A stretch of 64,000 nt of DNA from an uncultured Bacteroidales bacterium (lineage in GTDB: Bacteria; Bacteroidota; Bacteroidia; Bacteroidales; Salinivirgaceae), in the NCBI GenBank assembly GCA_937981765.1, contig CALJOM010000011.1, positions 62,001 to 126,000 of the forward strand, read 5' to 3'. The position numbers were made by a program, and so were the translations under genes. Shown piece after piece: positions 51,926-60,532 of this stretch. Below the pieces are notes generated by a model. The model did not search any database, was not told the origin of the DNA, and saw only the letters and a list, made by a program, of their open reading frames with translations. The stretch's first letter is position 1; every line of letters starts with the position of its first letter.

Positions 51926-52981
51926 ATGAAACGAACCCTTTTAATTACCGGTGGTGCAGGCTTTATTGGTTCTCATGTGGTACGACGTTTTGTAAAAAAA
52001 TACCCTGGCTACACTATAGTTAATCTTGATAAATTAACCTATGCCGGAAATCTTGAAAATTTGAAAGACATTGAAACCCAATCCAACTACATTTTTTATA
52101 AAGGGGATATTTGCGATGCACCACTAATAACAAAACTCTTTGAGCAACACAAGTTTGATGGAGTTATCCACTTGGCAGCAGAATCTCACGTTGACCGTTC
52201 CATAGCCAATCCCATGGAGTTTATACAAACCAATATTGTTGGTACCGTAGCATTGCTTAATGCTGCCCGTGAGGCATGGAGAAGTAATTTCGACAACAAG
52301 CTTTTTTACCACATCTCTACCGACGAGGTTTATGGAAGCCTAGGCCAAAATGGTAAATTCACCGAGAAAACTCCTTACGATCCGCACAGTCCTTATTCAG
52401 CATCAAAAGCTGCTTCAGACCATTTAGTACGTGCATATTACCACACCTATAAATTACCCATCGTTATCAGCAATTGCTCAAATAATTATGGACCAAATCA
52501 ATTTCCGGAAAAGCTCATCCCGTTAGCCATCAATAACATTAAAAATAGCCGGCCGGTTCCAGTTTACGGTACTGGGCAAAATGTGCGTGACTGGCTTTAT
52601 GTAGAAGATCACGCCGAAGCCATCGACATCATTTTCCACAAAGGGAAAGTAGGGGCGACCTACAACATAGGTGGCGATAATGAGTGGAAAAATATCGACT
52701 TGGTGCGTCTTTTGTGCAAAATCATGGATAAAAAGCTTGGCCGACCTGAAGGGACATCAGAACAGTTGATTCAATTTGTAAAAGACCGCGCTGGCCATGA
52801 CCTACGCTATGCCATAGATTCGTCGAAACTTCAAAAAGAACTGGGATGGAGACCTTTAACAACGTTTGAATCGGGATTAGAAAAAACAGTCGACTGGTAT
52901 TTAAGCAATCAAAAATGGCTTGATAATGTTATTTCTGGTGAATATCAAGAATACTATAAAAAACAATATCATTTGCGTTAA
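51926..52981 (+). CDS. rfbB: dTDP-glucose 4,6-dehydratase
   Basis: RfbB makes dTDP-4-keto-6-deoxyglucose for surface polysaccharides. The 351-residue extended short-chain dehydrogenase has the NAD-binding TGGAGFIGSHVVRRF, the catalytic Thr-Asp-Glu in HISTDEVYGSLG, the YSASKAASDHL (YxxxK) motif and NNYGPNQFPEKLIPL. Length and motifs are those of RfbB/RmlB. No rmlA, rmlC or rmlD is in the window. The YwqE-like phosphatase follows after 2 bases, so the two are one operon for capsule or O-antigen. Confidence 0.95.
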   Translation: MKRTLLITGGAGFIGSHVVRRFVKKYPGYTIVNLDKLTYAGNLENLKDIETQSNYIFYKGDICDAPLITKLFEQHKFDGVIHLAAESHVDRSIANPMEFIQTNIVGTVALLNAAREAWRSNFDNKLFYHISTDEVYGSLGQNGKFTEKTPYDPHSPYSASKAASDHLVRAYYHTYKLPIVISNCSNNYGPNQFPEKLIPLAINNIKNSRPVPVYGTGQNVRDWLYVEDHAEAIDIIFHKGKVGATYNIGGDNEWKNIDLVRLLCKIMDKKLGRPEGTSEQLIQFVKDRAGHDLRYAIDSSKLQKELGWRPLTTFESGLEKTVDWYLSNQKWLDNVISGEYQEYYKKQYHLR

Positions 52982-52983
52982 TT

Positions 52984-53715
52984 ATGTGGTTTGGCGATAA
53001 CCATCCAGCAATAAAAGATTTTTCTCCGATCGAAGTGGACATTCATTCCCATTTGATTCCCGGGATTGACGATGGTTCACCTTCGACAGAGGAAAGTGTT
53101 AATATGCTTCGATGGTTTCATCGCATGGGATACCGAAAAGTAATTACTACGCCCCATGTGATGAGCGATTTCTGGCGAAATACCAACTCCGATATAAAAG
53201 CAGGGTTAAATCAATTACGTCGCGCCATTGCCCAGGAAAACATTCCCATTGAGATTGAAGCAGCTGCGGAGTATTACATTGATTTCGATTTTCATCAAAA
53301 GATAACAAATCGTGAGCCATTACTTACCTTTGGGAAATGCTATCTTTTAGTAGAAATGTCGACCCTGTTTCCCCCAGAGAAGCTTAACGACATGCTGTTT
53401 GAGTTACAGATGGAGAAGTACAAACCTGTATTAGCACATCCTGAACGTTATCCTTATTATCAGGGGAAAATATCTAATTATGAACAATTAGCACATCGAG
53501 GGGTGCTTTTTCAGATCAATGGCGGCAGCTTAATTGGGTTTTATGGGTACGAAAATCAGAAAACTGCTCAAAAACTCATAGAGGCAGGTATGGTATCGTT
53601 TATTGGAACCGATATGCACAACATTCACGCAACAACTTATTTGGAAAAACTGCTATCCAATAAATGGTTTATAAAACTAATAGAGTCGGGGAAATTGCTT
53701 AACCCGACTCTTTGA
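52984..53715 (+). CDS. YwqE/CpsB-type PHP-fold tyrosine-protein phosphatase
   Basis: The 243-residue protein is a PHP-domain metal-dependent phosphatase: EVDIHSHLIPGIDDGSPSTE (HxH metal ligands), VITTPHVMSDFWRN, LAHPERYPYYQGK, and FIGTDMHNIH with the late Asp/His ligands. The family includes CpsB and YwqE, which dephosphorylate tyrosine kinases that control capsule or exopolysaccharide export. Tight coupling to rfbB supports a polysaccharide role. It converges with the TonB receptor gene. Confidence 0.88.
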   Translation: MWFGDNHPAIKDFSPIEVDIHSHLIPGIDDGSPSTEESVNMLRWFHRMGYRKVITTPHVMSDFWRNTNSDIKAGLNQLRRAIAQENIPIEIEAAAEYYIDFDFHQKITNREPLLTFGKCYLLVEMSTLFPPEKLNDMLFELQMEKYKPVLAHPERYPYYQGKISNYEQLAHRGVLFQINGGSLIGFYGYENQKTAQKLIEAGMVSFIGTDMHNIHATTYLEKLLSNKWFIKLIESGKLLNPTL

Positions 53716-53748
53716 ACAAAACTGCCAACACTTAAGAAAAACGGCTAA

Positions 53749-55938
53749 TTAAAGACGAAATGTCACTCTTCCGAAAACGCCAACACCTGGCCCCCCCGGA
53801 ATGGTCAAAATTTCTCGTCTAACCGTTTCGGGGTAGTAGTAAGTTTTGTTGGTTAGATTTTTACCAATAATTGAAACAACAATCTTGTGGGAAATACGGT
53901 AAGAAACATTGAGGTTTACCAAACCGTAGGCATCTACGGTTTTTATCTCTGAAACATTGTTGCCAAGATAGCCCTCTCTTTTCCCTACAAATTGGTAGTA
54001 GGGTGTTATATTTATTCTGCCAAGTTTCAGACTTACTCCAAAGTTTGCGGTAACTTTTTCCATAAACGGAATATAATTCAGCGTAGTGTCAGCTCCAGTT
54101 ATGGGAGATTTCGTGTTGAATTTTCCTTCCTTATAACTAAAATTCCCCCAAAAACTTACTTTTTCTGTGGGATATCCAAGGGCTTCAATCTCAAACCCAT
54201 AAATATGTTGCGATCCCAGGTTGTCGTAAACCAGTGTCGATGTCATATTTCCACTAGGATCTATGGTAAGCAATTCCCCTTCAGTAGCTCTTCGGCGAGT
54301 AATAATATCGGTGATGATGTTATAAAATCCGTTGGATCTTATTTTATAATGGGTTGCAATTCCCTGGTCTAAGGCCAATTCCATAGTCTTGATTTTTTCA
54401 GGATCAAGAGCCTGATTAATAGCGTCTTTACCGTAAATTAGAACAGGGACCTTGTAAAATTGTTCCTGAGGTCCTGCGCCGCGAAAAGCCTCTCCGTATA
54501 GTAATTTAATTGACGACTCTTTTCCTAACATATAAACTAATCCTGCTCTTGGGGTGAGATAAATTTTTTCCGAAACCCCAAGATACGATGCCCGAATACC
54601 CGCCACGTAGCCCAAATGGTTGCCAAGTTTGCCGTCGGCGTTTATATACAAACCAAAATCGGAAATTCCGAAAGGCATTTCTCGTGTAGATCCCTGAAAC
54701 AAATTATCTCCATTGCGGTCGGAATATAGGTCGGCCAAATGGGTGGTTAGTCTATGTTCGGCAGCAAATCCAGCGATTAAGGATAGTTTTTCCGAAAAGC
54801 CATACATCGCCTGAATTGAACCGCCAAACAATTTCCCACCGAATCGATAAAAATCTGGAGCCTTGCTGCTGTCTATCAAATGTAGCAAATTTACATAAAT
54901 TCTTTCGCCAAATTGTCCTATATCAGCTTGCTGATCAGAGTAGTCGAAATTGAAAGTTCCTCTCAAGTTGAGGTTTTCTGAAAGGTTTTTGTCAAATATT
55001 CCATTTACATAAACTTTGTTGTGCCATGTTCTTCCACCTTGCATAACGTCGCCGTTATTGCCAAAAATATGTCGGGGCATTGGGCCAAATTTTGACCACT
55101 TTTGAGCCATTCCTCCTGTTTGAAGGGTAAGCGATTTGTAGGAGATGGATGCAAAAATATTGGCGTTGTCGTGTTCGTAAAGAATATCTGAGACTTTGTT
55201 GGTATTGTCGGGGACATCTTTTTTTCGGTACCCTTCGTTGTTTTTTAAACTTCCGCTAAGGTGAAACGAACCGTGTTTGTATTTGTCAAGGTATAAAAAT
55301 CCGGTTTCCGTAGTAAAGAAAGATCCTCCTTGGAGGTAGGTTTCAAGATTTTTCCCAAAATTATCTTCTTTAGTTATGATGTTAATCACGGCGGCAAAAG
55401 CGTTCGTACCATAAAGAGTTGAGCCTGGCCCGCGGATTATCTCAATTCGTTGAATGGCGTGCGTCGGTATAAAATCCATATAATGTTCGAGCGCTGCTGC
55501 ATCGTATGTGGGAATTCCGTTGAGTAAAACCAGAATTTTATCGTTGTAAAGAGTTTGCATTATTCCGCGTGCTGTAACCATTTGTCGTTTCCAATAACTA
55601 TCCTGAACTGTGAAACCTGGAACAGTGGCCAAAACATCAAAAATAGATTCAGCTCCTAAGGAACGGATTTGATCGGCCGTGACAATGGAAACTATCGCAG
55701 GAGTTTCGTGAATGGTTTGTGTTTTTTTTAGCACCGAAGATAGGTCTAAATTTAGTAATTGTTCCAAATCAAGTTCATAAATGTTTTCTTCGATTTTTGT
55801 TACTTTCCCCTCGGCATCTTTCATGTAAACATCTTTATCGATAAGAATCAATACCTTGGTGGTGTCGACTTGTGCGACAATTCGTATGGCCTGCAATACA
55901 ACGATTGTTGCCATTAAGATAAGCATAGATTTTTTCAT
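53749..55938 (-). CDS. TonB-dependent outer-membrane receptor
   Basis: From the Met at 55938 the protein has 729 residues, starting with a signal peptide (MLILMATIVVLQAIRIVAQ). The plug domain has TPAIVSIVTADQIRSLGAES, LNGIPTYD and IEIIRGPGSTLYGTNAFAAV. A barrel follows, ending in an aromatic C-terminus (GVFGRVTFRL). The extended frame up to 56004 overlaps the promoter, so the later Met is used. There is no carboxypeptidase-like N-terminal domain. The substrate is unknown; the plug style is like vitamin B12- or siderophore-type receptors. A perfect promoter is upstream, divergent from prfB. Confidence 0.9.
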   Translation of the reverse strand: MKKSMLILMATIVVLQAIRIVAQVDTTKVLILIDKDVYMKDAEGKVTKIEENIYELDLEQLLNLDLSSVLKKTQTIHETPAIVSIVTADQIRSLGAESIFDVLATVPGFTVQDSYWKRQMVTARGIMQTLYNDKILVLLNGIPTYDAAALEHYMDFIPTHAIQRIEIIRGPGSTLYGTNAFAAVINIITKEDNFGKNLETYLQGGSFFTTETGFLYLDKYKHGSFHLSGSLKNNEGYRKKDVPDNTNKVSDILYEHDNANIFASISYKSLTLQTGGMAQKWSKFGPMPRHIFGNNGDVMQGGRTWHNKVYVNGIFDKNLSENLNLRGTFNFDYSDQQADIGQFGERIYVNLLHLIDSSKAPDFYRFGGKLFGGSIQAMYGFSEKLSLIAGFAAEHRLTTHLADLYSDRNGDNLFQGSTREMPFGISDFGLYINADGKLGNHLGYVAGIRASYLGVSEKIYLTPRAGLVYMLGKESSIKLLYGEAFRGAGPQEQFYKVPVLIYGKDAINQALDPEKIKTMELALDQGIATHYKIRSNGFYNIITDIITRRRATEGELLTIDPSGNMTSTLVYDNLGSQHIYGFEIEALGYPTEKVSFWGNFSYKEGKFNTKSPITGADTTLNYIPFMEKVTANFGVSLKLGRINITPYYQFVGKREGYLGNNVSEIKTVDAYGLVNLNVSYRISHKIVVSIIGKNLTNKTYYYPETVRREILTIPGGPGVGVFGRVTFRL

Positions 55939-55974
55939 ACAGTATGTTTTTTTTGGTTCTGGTTTATAGATAAA

Positions 55975-56005
55975 CAAAGATAAAAAGTTTACATAATAGT
56001 GCAAA
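55975..56005 (-). promoter_or_regulatory. Promoter of the TonB receptor
   Basis: On the minus strand TTTG (56002-56005), 19 bases, then TATCTTTG (55975-55982) match both consensus elements exactly. The start would be about 30 bases before the chosen ATG. Confidence 0.8.
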
Positions 56006-56125
56006 TTTATTTTTCATAATTCTGTTTTTTTAATCACCTTAGCGTGAATTTGGTAATGTTTTTGGATTTAAACAGGAGGATTGCCAACTAATAGAGAAGT
56101 GAAAAAAAAATATTTTCATAACCTA

Positions 56126-56156
56126 TTGCCCAAAAAGGTCAAGATTATTACATTTG
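56126..56156 (+). promoter_or_regulatory. Promoter of prfB
   Basis: TTG at 56126-56128 is followed after 20 bases by TACATTTG (56149-56156), an exact pair. It lies 19 bases before the prfB ATG and is divergent from the TonB receptor promoter. Confidence 0.78.
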
Positions 56157-56175
56157 CCCCCTCAAAATAAAAGTT

Positions 56176-57286
56176 ATGTTTTCACCCGATAACTACAAAG
56201 AGCTTGTTAAGCGCTGCGAGGCGCTGAGGAGGCATCTTTGACATCGACAACAGAATTATTCGACTGGAAGAAGAAGAACTTAAAACTCAGGTTGCCGGAT
56301 TCTGGAACCAGAAAGAAGAAGCCGAAAAGCAACTAAAAAAAATTAATGAAATTAAAAAGTGGATTGTAATGTACCAGCAGGTTGAGAAAATGCTCGACGA
56401 TCTGGCTGTTTTATACGAGTTTTATAAAGAAGGACAGGCTTCTCAGGAGGAGATCGATGAACAGTATCGTAAAACACTTGAGAAGGTTGAGGATGTGGAA
56501 TTTAAAAATATGTTGCGTAATGAGGAGGATAGGTTAGGAGCCATATTGAAAATCAATGCTGGAGCTGGAGGAACCGAAAGCAACGACTGGGCTGAAATGC
56601 TTATGCGAATGTATGTTCGATATGCCGAGAGGCACAAATACAAAATATCTGAAATAAATCGTACTCCGGGCGATGAAGCCGGTATTAAGTCTGTAACATT
56701 ACAAATTGAGGGGGAATATGCCTTTGGTTATCTGAAAGCGGAGATCGGGGTGCACAGGTTAGTACGATTATCCCCCTTTAATGCACAAAACAAGCGGCAA
56801 ACATCCTTTGCTTCAGTATTTGTTATTCCTTTGATTGATGAGGATATAGAGATAGTTATAAATCCGGCCGATATTGAGTGGGATACATTTCGTTCGTCGG
56901 GAGCAGGAGGTCAAAATGTAAATAAGGTAGAAACCGGAGTTCGTTTGCGCCATTTACCTACCGGTATTACAATTGAGAACACCGAAACACGTTCACAACT
57001 ACATAATAAGGAAAATGCACTGCGTCTTCTCAAGTCACAGCTTTATGAGCTCGAACTGCAAAAAAAACGCGCAAAACAGGAGGAGATTGAAGCCTCCAAA
57101 CGCAATATTGACTTTGGCTCTCAAATCCGAAATTATGTATTACATCCATATAAACTGGTGAAAGATGTGCGTTCAGGATTCGAAACTTCTAATGTGCAGG
57201 CAGTTCTTGATGGGGAAATCGACGATTTTATCAAATCGGTACTCATGTTAAGTGTTAATGAGAGATCGGGAAACCAAGAAGGATAA
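56176..57286 (+). CDS. prfB: Peptide chain release factor 2 (programmed +1 frameshift)
   Basis: RF2 terminates translation at UGA and UAA. Translation starts at 56176 ([20 protein letters not shown]), reaches an in-frame TGA at 56239, and must shift +1 to continue in the frame that runs to 57286. The joined protein has about 369 residues, normal for RF2. It carries the RF2 specificity motif SPF ([15 protein letters not shown]) and the catalytic GGQ ([15 protein letters not shown]). The shift site CTT TGA C and an upstream AGGAGG match the classic E. coli arrangement. It is not a pseudogene. Confidence 0.95.
56227..56242 (+). other. Programmed +1 frameshift signal in prfB
   Basis: AGGAGG at 56227-56232, three bases, then CTTTGAC at 56236-56242. 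The slippery Leu codon CTT precedes the TGA stop, and the Shine-Dalgarno-like hexamer has the spacing of E. coli prfB. This is the site at which UGA readout by RF2 competes with the shift. Confidence 0.92.
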
Positions 57287-57400
57287 AAAATGTTCGCAAT
57301 TTTTTTATCGCATAAGATTTGTTTTCGAAAAAATTTTGATATTTGAGCAGCGGAAACTGGTGACTAACTAACTGAAAATAATTAGAAAATAGAAACGTCC

Positions 57401-57769
57401 ATGAACAAAGCTAAACCACGAATTATCAAGGATTACCAGAAGTTAAGCGAGGAGCAGAAAGAACAAATCAAGTTGCTCTATCCCTCAGGTTATGCAGAGC
57501 ACCTAATTACCTATACCGACCGTGAAGGTAAATTAATCAGTGCTTTGCCGTTTGAAACAGAAGATTATTACTATTTGATTAAGATGACTAAGTCTGAGGC
57601 TCTTCAGATTGTAGAAGACGATGAGGATTTCGGTTCCGACGGCCTACTAAAGGAGCATGTTAAAGAAGCCTACGAGGAAAAGTATTTTGAGGCTGAGGAA
57701 GAAGAGGATTACGACTACGATAAATATGATGATATTCCCGATGAGTCGGATTCCGAGGAAGATTATTAA
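57401..57769 (+). CDS. Small acidic protein of unknown function
   Basis: The 122-residue protein has a compact N-terminal part (residues about 8-75: IIKDYQKLSEEQKEQIKLLY, YLIKMTKSEALQIV) and an extremely acidic C-terminal tail rich in Glu, Asp and Tyr. It resembles conserved hypothetical proteins of Bacteroidota, but I do not recognise a named family. The tail is probably disordered. It lies 114 bases after prfB with no terminator between, and a convergent terminator follows. Confidence 0.6.
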   Translation: MNKAKPRIIKDYQKLSEEQKEQIKLLYPSGYAEHLITYTDREGKLISALPFETEDYYYLIKMTKSEALQIVEDDEDFGSDGLLKEHVKEAYEEKYFEAEEEEDYDYDKYDDIPDESDSEEDY

Positions 57770-57772
57770 CAA

Positions 57773-57803
57773 AAAAGGCTGTAGGATATACAGCCTTTCT
57801 TAT
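57773..57803. terminator. Bidirectional terminator between convergent genes
   Basis: The stem AAAGGCTGTA / TACAGCCTTT with a 5-base loop has A/T runs on both sides. It sits between the acidic protein and the OmpA-family gene and can stop both transcripts. Confidence 0.8.
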
Positions 57804-57804
57804 T

Positions 57805-58875
57805 TTAGTTAGATTCAAGTAATTTCAATAGTTCATCCAGTTTGGGTGTTAAAATAATTTCCGTTCTTCGATTTTTGGCTCGTGCTTCTGGTGTTTTATA
57901 TTGTTCCAGAGGCATAAACTCTCCACGACCTGCAGCGCTAATTCTTTCGGGCGAAACATTTTTATTCTCTAAAAGTACCCGTACTACTGAGGTTGCGCGT
58001 TTAACACTCAAATCCCAGTTATCTTTTAGCTCTCCATGCCCTTTAAATGGTACATCGTCGGTATGTCCCTCAACCATGATGTTAATGTCACGATTTTCGG
58101 CCAGCACATCGGAAAGCCGTTTCAGGGCATCGCGTCCTCTTGTGTCTACGGTGTAACTTCCCGACTTAAACAGTAGTTTTTCTGCCATACTGACATACAC
58201 CTTGCCGTTACGATACTCTACCTGAAGCCCCTCTTTTTCAAACCCAACCAGAGCTCGCGCAACCTTTTCCTTCAAGTCTCTGACTGCACGATCTTTTTGA
58301 TCTAATATTGTTTGCATTTCTGCAATTTTCTTACCTTGTTCGGCAAGGTTTTGTTCTTTTACACGAAGCAAAGAATCCAACGCTGCTAAAACCTGGTTTT
58401 TATCGTCAAGTCGAGATTTCATCATTGTAAGATTTCGGCGCTCAATACTCAGGCTATCCTCCAGTTTGCGCAACTTTTCTTCTCTCGAAATCAGTTCTTC
58501 TTTTAAACGCATAAGGTCGGTAAGCATCTGGCGATTCTCAGATTCTACTCCGCTGGAGATTTCCTCAAGCCTGCGAGAAAGATCGTTGTTGATAGATTTT
58601 AGAACGTTATACTGGCTTCGGTAAAATCGTATCGAATCAATCTGTTCACTTAGTTTATCTCGCTCTTGCTGAACGATAGAACGCATTAACGACAATTCCG
58701 ATTTTAGTTCTGTGTTGGCAACGGTTAATGCTGCGTTCACTGCCTTTAACGAATCACGATCTAGAACAGTTCGTTCGTTTTTCATCTCCAATTCCACAAA
58801 TTGCCTCTTAGGAACGCACGAAAATGTTAAAGAGGCCAATAGCAGAACAATAAATCGATATCGGGTTTTTCTCAT
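57805..58875 (-). CDS. OmpA-family lipoprotein with long coiled coil
   Basis: From the Met at 58875 the protein has 356 residues. It has a lipoprotein signal with lipobox LTFSC, a coiled-coil stretch of about 150 residues (many heptad-like repeats, e.g. KLRKLEDSLSIERRNLTMMK), and a C-terminal OmpA peptidoglycan-binding domain. That domain includes SGSYTVDTRGRDALKRLSD, EGHTDDVPFKGHGELKDNWD and the Arg/Asp motif ...RISAAGRGEFMPLEQ...AKNRRTEI. It probably anchors the outer membrane to peptidoglycan. Seven more codons are open upstream (58896). Confidence 0.85.
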   Translation of the reverse strand: MRKTRYRFIVLLLASLTFSCVPKRQFVELEMKNERTVLDRDSLKAVNAALTVANTELKSELSLMRSIVQQERDKLSEQIDSIRFYRSQYNVLKSINNDLSRRLEEISSGVESENRQMLTDLMRLKEELISREEKLRKLEDSLSIERRNLTMMKSRLDDKNQVLAALDSLLRVKEQNLAEQGKKIAEMQTILDQKDRAVRDLKEKVARALVGFEKEGLQVEYRNGKVYVSMAEKLLFKSGSYTVDTRGRDALKRLSDVLAENRDINIMVEGHTDDVPFKGHGELKDNWDLSVKRATSVVRVLLENKNVSPERISAAGRGEFMPLEQYKTPEARAKNRRTEIILTPKLDELLKLLESN

Positions 58876-59121
58876 GTTTCTTACGATTTTTCGCATTTTT
58901 ATAAAATTCTGTACTATCGGGCTAAGAATCTTTTATACCTATTTTGATTTACCATTGGCTCGATACCCTTCGTTGTAAAAAACGTTACGAAGTTACCCAA
59001 AATGATTGAAAAATAAAATTTTCTCGTTTCATAACGTCGAAAGTTGTTAAATATTGAGTTTTTCAGCCCAGCAAATTAATTTTAGCTTTTACACAGTAAA
59101 GTAGGTTTCGACATAAAATCC

Positions 59122-59129
59122 TAACTTTG
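59122..59129 (+). promoter_or_regulatory. Promoter -7 element of hisS
   Basis: TAACTTTG matches TAnnTTTG exactly, 23 bases before the hisS ATG at 59153. The longer frame beginning with GTG at 59129 overlaps this element, which supports the later start. A -33 TTG is lacking. Confidence 0.55.
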
Positions 59130-59152
59130 TGGTCAAAATAAATTTATGTCGA

Positions 59153-60517
59153 ATGTCACAAAAAGTTGGAATACCTAAGGGTACGCGCGATTTTACTCCC
59201 GTTGAGATGGGGCGCAGAAACTATATTTTTAACACCATAAAAGAAGTTTATCGGCTGTATGGATTTGAACCCATTGAAACGCCCGCCATGGAATTGCTCT
59301 CCACATTGCTTGGAAAATATGGTGAAGAAGGCGATAAATTACTGTTTCGAATATTGAATTCTGGAAATTTCTTGCAGGGTGTCGATTTGGCTAAACTCGA
59401 TCCCAATAAATTTCAGGAACTTTCCGGCGTTATTTGCGAAAAAGGGTTGCGCTACGATTTAACAGTGCCATTGGCGCGATTTGTGGTGCAGCATCGAGAT
59501 GAGATTATCTTCCCCTTTCGCCGCTATCAGATACAACCGGTTTGGCGCGCCGACCGCCCTCAAAAAGGGCGTTACCGTGAATTCTACCAATGCGACGCCG
59601 ATGTTATTGGTTCCGATTCACTTATCCACGAGGCGGAGATTGTAATGATGATCGATGAGGTCTTTTCGCGTTTCGGAGTTCGTGTGGAAATTAAAATTAA
59701 CAACCGCAAGATTCTGTCTGGCATGGCAAATCGTATAAATCGTCCTGATTTGCTTACCGATATCACTATTGGCATTGATAAGTTGGAAAAAATCGGCATT
59801 GATAACGTAAAAACAGAGCTGTTAAACAAAGGATTAACCGAACAGGAATTCCAAACCATTAAACCCATAATTCTTCTTCAGGGTTCGAATGAAGAAAAAC
59901 TTCGGGCGATGTCGGTAATGTTTGAAGCCGACGCCGAAGGTAAAAAGGGTGTAGAGGAACTCCAACAAGTGTTAGACATTTTGAGAACCTACGAACTTAA
60001 AAACCAACTCCAGATTGATTTATCATTAGCTCGGGGATTAAACTATTATACGGGCTGTATTTTTGAAGTCAAGGCTCTCGATGTTTCCATTGGCAGCATA
60101 TGTGGTGGCGGGCGCTACGATAATCTCACCGGAGTTTTTGGCATGCCGGGTGTTCCCGGTGTAGGAATCAGCTTTGGAGCCGATCGCATCTACGATGTGC
60201 TGGAACAGCTTAACTCCTTCCCTGAATCGGTGTCAAGAAGCGTGCAGGCAATGTTTGTAAATTTTGGAGCCAATGAAGTAATCTTTGCTGTTGAAACGGC
60301 CACTCGCTTACGTAGAATGGGAGTCGCTGTTGATGTTTATCCCGAAAATGCCAAACTCAAAAAACAACTCAACTACGCCGACGCTAAAAACATTCCGTTT
60401 GTGATCTTTATTGGAGACCAAGAGCTGAAAACCCGCAGCTATGGCCTTAAAAATATGGTTACCGGAGAGCAGCAAACCGTTAGTTTTGAACAATTGGTAA
60501 GCAAGTTAACTCAATAA
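59153..60517 (+). CDS. hisS: Histidyl-tRNA synthetase
   Basis: HisS charges tRNA-His. Reading from the ATG at 59153 ([16 protein letters not shown]) gives 454 residues. It has class II motif 2 ([19 protein letters not shown]), the HisA motif [12 protein letters not shown], the motif 3 region [15 protein letters not shown] and a C-terminal anticodon-binding domain. The first eight codons of the longer open frame were rejected because they overlap the promoter. hutH follows after 15 bases. Confidence 0.96.
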   Translation: MSQKVGIPKGTRDFTPVEMGRRNYIFNTIKEVYRLYGFEPIETPAMELLSTLLGKYGEEGDKLLFRILNSGNFLQGVDLAKLDPNKFQELSGVICEKGLRYDLTVPLARFVVQHRDEIIFPFRRYQIQPVWRADRPQKGRYREFYQCDADVIGSDSLIHEAEIVMMIDEVFSRFGVRVEIKINNRKILSGMANRINRPDLLTDITIGIDKLEKIGIDNVKTELLNKGLTEQEFQTIKPIILLQGSNEEKLRAMSVMFEADAEGKKGVEELQQVLDILRTYELKNQLQIDLSLARGLNYYTGCIFEVKALDVSIGSICGGGRYDNLTGVFGMPGVPGVGISFGADRIYDVLEQLNSFPESVSRSVQAMFVNFGANEVIFAVETATRLRRMGVAVDVYPENAKLKKQLNYADAKNIPFVIFIGDQELKTRSYGLKNMVTGEQQTVSFEQLVSKLTQ

Positions 60518-60532
60518 ATTTTATACCCGATT

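Noticed and set aside
53789-53796. Seven-C run in the TonB receptor as a phase-variation tract
   Set aside because: Shorter than typical slippage tracts and located in the last codons; not enough to support a switch.
56239-56241. In-frame TGA early in prfB as a sign of a pseudogene
   Set aside because: The context CTT TGA C with AGGAGG upstream is the classic RF2 frameshift site, and the joined protein has all RF2 motifs and normal length.
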